Shown piece by piece: positions 4,129 to 7,400 of a DNA stretch of 7,400 nucleotides. Position numbers and translations under genes: made by a program. The stretch's first letter is position 1. Every line of letters begins with the position of its first letter. The DNA is from Candidatus Segetimicrobium genomatis (GTDB lineage Bacteria > Sysuimicrobiota > Sysuimicrobiia > Sysuimicrobiales > Segetimicrobiaceae). Where the stretch lies: NCBI GenBank assembly GCA_005883865.1, contig VBAO01000213.1:1-7400 (forward strand), read 5' to 3'. Under the pieces are notes generated by a model, which worked only from the letters and a program-made list of their open reading frames with translations, was not told the origin of the DNA and did not search any database.

Positions 4129-5778
4129 ATGAGAATTTCCAAGGGAGAAGATCGAAATCGATTGCGGCGCGGGATGCACCTGGCCGCCCGCGAGGGCGGG
4201 GCCATGATGATGTTCGTCCTCATGGCCGCCCTGTTGATCGCCATGGTCACGCTCGGCGTCATGCGGATGGTCGCCGGGGACGTCAGCGAGGGCTTCGGCG
4301 GGCTCGAGGCGGTCCAGGCGTTCAACATCGCCGAGGCGGGCGTCCACTTCGCCATCGGCCAGCTGCAGGCCGCCGGGTCAGGCACGTACGCCGGGGAAAC
4401 GATCACGATCACCAGCGGGTCCGCGACCCTCGGCACCGCGACGATCCAGGTGAACTGCATCGACACCGGGAGCGCCCCGCCTTGCACCGGCACCTACGCG
4501 GCATACCGGCGGATCGTGTCCACCTCCACGCTCCCCATGAACGGGGTGACGGGCGGTCCCACCCGGACGATCGTCGCGATCGTCCAGGCCACCTCGGGGA
4601 GCACTCCGTATGGGGTCTGCGGCACCGGGTCGTTCCCCGGCTATAAGACGGTACGGGTCTCAAGCGAAGAAGGCAATGTGAACACCGACCTTGGCTCCAG
4701 CTACGATATTTCCATCGGGTCCACGGAAAGCAGCCAGTTCACCATTCGCGCCGACACGGCCAGCCCGCAGAAGTACACGGGGAAGGCCGTTGCAGGCGGC
4801 ACCATTACCTGCGGCGGGTACCGCGGGTCCGGGGGGTGTCCCGTCCAGGTCCAGGGAGGGACCTTCCCGGGGACCTCGCCTTCGCCCTGTGCCCCGGCGA
4901 CCCTCCCGACGTTCTCGTCAGGCGGAACCAGCCTGACCGTACCCTGCACCGGCGCCTCGATCGCCGCCGGGTCGAACAAGCAAAGCAGTATCAGCTGGAC
5001 CACCATTGCGACCCCCGGCACACCGACCGTGACACAAGTGGGAGCGACCGGCGTCACTTCCTATAGCTATCAGATCGTGGCGGTGCCGAGGGTCGCGGAC
5101 CCGTTGGTGATCGTGATCGTTTCCCCGGCGTATGTGCCTGATCCGGCGGCCTGCAGCTGGCCGATGGCGAAGTGGGCGCCCGCCTCGGCGACGTTGAACG
5201 CCTGGACCGCCTCGAGCCCGCCGAAGCCCTCGCTGACGTCCCCGGCGACCATCCGCATGACGCCGAGCGTGACCATGGCGATCAACACGGATCTCACCAT
5301 CAACACCTCCGGCACCCCCAGCGTGCTGGAAGTGACCGGAACCTTCACGATGCCCGCTTGTTCGCGCGTGATCATCGCCGGCACCGGCTCGGTCGAATTG
5401 CGCCTCGGCCAGTCCACGGGCCAGACGCTGACGGCAGGCCCGTCCAGCCACTTCGGTGTGCTCTCCACCGATACCCAGAGCACGCCGGCGCCGGTCCCCG
5501 CGAATCGCTTGACTGTGAACGTGAACTCGAACGCATACGGCGCGAGTCCCTCGAATGCGGCGGTGGACTTCCAATCGAACGACATCGTTGCGGGGACGTT
5601 CAACGTGCCCAACGGCGAGATGGCCATCGACGGCGGCGGCTCCGGCAACGGCACGTTCTATGGGTCCATCAGCGCGGGGATTATCTATATAGGCTTCAGT
5701 TTTTACTCGGACACCACCGGAACCTCCGGGAGCACCTGGACGAACTTCACCAACTTGAGATCCTGGAAGGACCAGTAG
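4129..5778 (+). CDS. PilX-N-type pilin-like surface protein with internal inverted segment
   Basis: Predicted protein of 549 residues, inserted in the membrane by its N-terminal helix and probably part of, or assembled by, a type IV pilus-like machine. Seen: a basic leader ending REGG (21-24), consistent with prepilin-peptidase cutting after Gly; a hydrophobic helix (about 25-45); a PilX-like amphipathic stretch with FNIAEAG (65-71); a Cys pair in NCIDTG..PPC (109-119); a SPQKYTGKA block (212-220) shared with the next gene; an FN3-like piece ending YSYQIVA (about 312-318); residues 316-386 encoded by an inverted copy of the gene's own N-terminal region; and a C-terminal domain (387-549) homologous to the next gene and ending LRSWKDQ. 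ATG 4129 is chosen, with G-rich sequence upstream; ATG 4174 would leave a 9-residue leader and is possible. It is followed after 16 bp by its paralogue, so co-transcription is likely. Exact pilin subtype and function are unknown. Confidence 0.82.
   Translation: MRISKGEDRNRLRRGMHLAAREGGAMMMFVLMAALLIAMVTLGVMRMVAGDVSEGFGGLEAVQAFNIAEAGVHFAIGQLQAAGSGTYAGETITITSGSATLGTATIQVNCIDTGSAPPCTGTYAAYRRIVSTSTLPMNGVTGGPTRTIVAIVQATSGSTPYGVCGTGSFPGYKTVRVSSEEGNVNTDLGSSYDISIGSTESSQFTIRADTASPQKYTGKAVAGGTITCGGYRGSGGCPVQVQGGTFPGTSPSPCAPATLPTFSSGGTSLTVPCTGASIAAGSNKQSSISWTTIATPGTPTVTQVGATGVTSYSYQIVAVPRVADPLVIVIVSPAYVPDPAACSWPMAKWAPASATLNAWTASSPPKPSLTSPATIRMTPSVTMAINTDLTINTSGTPSVLEVTGTFTMPACSRVIIAGTGSVELRLGQSTGQTLTAGPSSHFGVLSTDTQSTPAPVPANRLTVNVNSNAYGASPSNAAVDFQSNDIVAGTFNVPNGEMAIDGGGSGNGTFYGSISAGIIYIGFSFYSDTTGTSGSTWTNFTNLRSWKDQ
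4232..4446 (+). repeat. Inverted repeat arm A (215 bp), coding N-terminal pilin segment
   Basis: This segment codes residues 35-106 of the first pilin-like protein in the normal sense. Its reverse complement occurs at 5073-5287 without gaps: position x pairs with 9519 minus x. By direct comparison 209 of 215 bases agree (97%). Outside these limits similarity stops abruptly at both ends. The related segment of the downstream paralogue (5877-6091) aligns without gaps but has about 32 differences (about 85% identity). Confidence 0.97.
5073..5287 (-). repeat. Inverted repeat arm B (215 bp), pilin N-terminus in antisense
   Basis: Reverse complement of arm A, lying inside the 3' half of the same gene. 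On the minus strand it reads as the pilin N-terminal segment ending GTATI, followed at once by TGA-TAG. On the plus strand it is open in the host gene's frame. Relative to arm A there are six differences in the sense reading: three silent third-position changes and three conservative replacements (Ile to Val, Val to Ala, Ser to Asn). The left edge sits at a GATC; right after the other edge, similarity to the downstream paralogue resumes at TDL. The spacer between the arms is 626 bp. Confidence 0.97.
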
Positions 5779-5794
5779 GCCAGGGGGAGGCGCC

Positions 5795-7198
5795 GTGAGA
5801 CCTTCCCTACAGCGCGTGTCCTACGCGGCCGCCCGTCAGGGCGGGGCCATCATGATGTTCGTTCTCCTGGTCGCCCTGCTGCTCAGCGCCGTCACGCTCG
5901 GCGTCCTGCGGATGGTCTCCGGGGACATCACCGAGGGCTTCGGCGGGCTCGGGGCGGTCCAGGCGTTCAACGTCGCCGAGGCGGGCGTCCATTACGGCAT
6001 CGGCAAGCTGCAGGTCGCCGGGGCGAACACCTATGCCGGGGAAACCCTCACCGTCACCAGCGGAGCCACGACCCTGGGCACCGCGACGATCGTGGTGAAC
6101 TGCATCGACACCGGAACCGTCCCGCCCTGCAGCGGCACCTACGCGGGCTACCGGCGGATCGTCTCCACCTCCACGCTCCCCGGGAGCGGAGCGTCGGGCG
6201 GCCCCACCCGGACGATCGTCGCGATCATCCAGTCCAGCACCGGGGGCAACACCTACGGCATCTGCGCCCTGAACCAGCTCAACATCCAGGGGCCGGATAA
6301 CATCCAGATCTTCGGGGACGTGGCGTCCAATGGCACCATCTCCATCTCCACCAGCCAGACGTCCCCAGCCGTGATTTTGGGGGACACGAACAGCCCCCAG
6401 AAGTTTACCGGCAAGGCCACCGCGGCCGGGACCATCACCTGCGCGGGGGGATGCGCCACCCAGGTCCAGGGCGGCGTCTTCTCCACCCCGCCGGGCCCCA
6501 TCTGCGCCGCGCCGGCGCTCCCGGCGTACAGCAACCCGAGCGTCACCGACCTGAACGTGGTCACCAACTCAGTCTCTATCCAAAACTGCGTCCCCTCGTG
6601 CAACTTCCGAAATATCACTCTGCCGAAGGGCACCGGGGGAGGAAACGGCAATCCGTGCATGACGACGACCGATCTCGAGATCTTGACCGACGCCGCGAAC
6701 CCCAACGCCGTCTCCGTGATGCAGGTGAACACGCTGCAGATGAACCCCTGCACCCGCTTCATCATCCAGGGCGTGGGCAAGCTCGACCTGCGGATCGGCG
6801 CCCCAACGGGCAACGACCTGTACGTGCAGGGGCCGAACGGGGGCGCCGACAACGGGACCCGGTTCGGCGTCACCACGGCCGACAAGCCGAACAAGCCGGC
6901 CCCGGTCAACCCAGGGCAGCTGACCGTGTGGATGTACTCGTCGTGCCTGCCCCCGGGGTGCGCGTGCCAGATCAACAACGGCCCCTCGTGCGCCGGACTC
7001 GTCAGCCACACCTCCGGGGAAGCCACCTTCATGGCGCTGAACGGGTCGTTTACCATCGACGACGCGCAACCGTTCTATGGGGCGCTCGTCGCCAACCAGC
7101 TCAACTACACCGGCACGAACGGCTACTACCTCGACACGTCCGGCATCTCGAATGCGTTCAGCAACTTCAACACCCTGCGATCCTGGAAAGATCAGTAG
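5795..7198 (+). CDS. PilX-N-type pilin-like surface protein, second tandem paralogue
   Basis: Predicted protein of 467 residues, paralogous to the gene before it and likely exported through a type IV pilus-type system. Seen: a 17-residue basic leader ending RQGG (14-17), a hydrophobic helix (18-37), FNVAEAG in the conserved N-terminal region, NCIDTG..PPC (102-112), a middle part with repeated short strand-like stretches (such as SNGTISIS), the SPQKFTGKA block (200-208), several Cys-rich patches, and a C-terminal domain from TDLEIL (292) to the end LRSWKDQ. The GTG at 5795 is chosen because GGGGGAGG (5783-5790) sits 4 bases before it and the leader length is normal for the class. It lacks both the FN3-like piece and the inverted segment of its neighbour, so it shows what an undisturbed member looks like. 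The end W-K-D resembles the W-R-E ends common in such PilX-like proteins. Function within the pilus or surface layer is not defined. Confidence 0.85.
   Translation: MRPSLQRVSYAAARQGGAIMMFVLLVALLLSAVTLGVLRMVSGDITEGFGGLGAVQAFNVAEAGVHYGIGKLQVAGANTYAGETLTVTSGATTLGTATIVVNCIDTGTVPPCSGTYAGYRRIVSTSTLPGSGASGGPTRTIVAIIQSSTGGNTYGICALNQLNIQGPDNIQIFGDVASNGTISISTSQTSPAVILGDTNSPQKFTGKATAAGTITCAGGCATQVQGGVFSTPPGPICAAPALPAYSNPSVTDLNVVTNSVSIQNCVPSCNFRNITLPKGTGGGNGNPCMTTTDLEILTDAANPNAVSVMQVNTLQMNPCTRFIIQGVGKLDLRIGAPTGNDLYVQGPNGGADNGTRFGVTTADKPNKPAPVNPGQLTVWMYSSCLPPGCACQINNGPSCAGLVSHTSGEATFMALNGSFTIDDAQPFYGALVANQLNYTGTNGYYLDTSGISNAFSNFNTLRSWKDQ
5877..6091 (+). repeat. Diverged direct copy of the pilin N-terminal segment
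   Basis: This part of the second paralogue aligns gap-free with arm A at an offset of 1645 bp, with about 32 mismatches in 215 (about 85% identity). It is ordinary paralogue similarity, much lower than the 97% between arms A and B, and marks the tandem duplication that produced the two genes. Confidence 0.85.
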
Positions 7199-7275
7199 AG
7201 CCATCTCCGTTCTGAGACCCCACCGAATCGACGTCCACTCCTCGTCAAACAAGGGTAGAAGGTGGATAGAGAGCG

Positions 7276-7400
7276 ATGATGTGGGGATCCCTTAGCCTGG
7301 CGCGCATCCAGCCGCAGCGGTCCAGCCGTCCCAGGGCCGTGGGCGGGCTCCGGGCTGCCGGGTGGCTATGGTATCTGTGCAGCGTTGTGTGCATGGTGGC
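7276..7400 (+). CDS. Start of an unrecognised gene, cut by the window end
   Basis: An ATG-ATG pair at 7276/7279 opens a frame that stays open for 41 full codons to the window edge. A purine-rich GAAGGTGG lies about 10 bases before it. The visible part begins MMWGSLSLARIQPQRSSRPR and continues into GLRAAGWLWYLCSVVCMV, a basic stretch followed by a hydrophobic one, as in a signal anchor or prepilin-like N-terminus. It follows the second pilin-like gene by 77 bp on the same strand, so it may be part of the same cluster. No family can be named from this fragment, and a chance open frame in GC-rich DNA is possible. Confidence 0.45.
   Translation, partial: MMWGSLSLARIQPQRSSRPRAVGGLRAAGWLWYLCSVVCMV

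Noticed and set aside
4002..4493. Long minus-strand frame over the start of the first pilin-like gene
   Set aside because: Antisense shadow in GC-rich DNA; it matters only because the same frame is what the plus-strand gene uses in the inverted copy.
4232..5287. Insertion sequence or miniature transposon with 215-bp terminal inverted repeats
   Set aside because: The arms are pilin coding sequence, the spacer is pilin coding sequence, and there is no transposase or target duplication.
5070..5654. Minus-strand open frame containing a pilin N-terminal segment
   Set aside because: The pilin-like part is only inverted arm B and ends at a stop directly after it; the upstream part is the antisense shadow of the real plus-strand gene.

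Overview
This is a GC-rich bacterial chromosome segment. The left half carries conserved housekeeping genes in an arrangement related to the yloA/rqcH-yloC-remA-gmk neighbourhood of Bacillota. RemA (DUF370), YicC and an NFACT/RqcH protein lying side by side point to a Bacillota-related or other Terrabacteria-type lineage, probably an uncultured high-GC one. That assignment is an inference from gene content; the window holds no rRNA or other taxonomic marker.

Layout. Positions 3-1683 on the minus strand form a tight operon read right to left: yicC (endoribonuclease family), remA (DNA-binding regulator), then an archaeal-type CMP kinase whose start codon overlaps the remA stop. Diverging from it after a 40-bp gap is rqcH (1724-3484, plus strand), a complete NFACT protein of the bacterial ribosome-associated quality-control pathway. 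A 640-bp stretch without an intact gene follows (3485-4128). It holds a terminator-like hairpin, the frameshifted remnant of a small exported protein in a locally AT-richer patch, two further hairpin-forming inverted repeats, an 11-bp tandem repeat and a 14-bp palindrome.

The right half (4129-7198) holds two tandem, same-strand paralogues of PilX-N-type pilin-like surface proteins, 549 and 467 residues long and 16 bp apart. They share a prepilin-like N-terminus, a Cys-containing middle, a polymer-like C-terminal domain and an almost identical C-terminal end (LRSWKDQ). A partial third gene (7276 onward) starts after them and runs off the window; it may belong to the same surface-structure cluster.

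The outstanding feature is inside the first pilin-like gene. The 215-bp segment coding its conserved N-terminal helix (4232-4446) occurs again, inverted and 97% identical, at 5073-5287, deep in the same gene. The reading frame stays open through the inverted copy, so about 71 residues are an antisense translation of the pilin N-terminus. The arms flank a 626-bp spacer. If that spacer inverted by recombination between the arms, the gene would meet TGA-TAG directly after codon 106. The locus is therefore either a candidate phase-variable switch, a scar of inverted gene conversion from another paralogue, or an assembly error among repeated pilin genes. The sequence alone cannot decide which.
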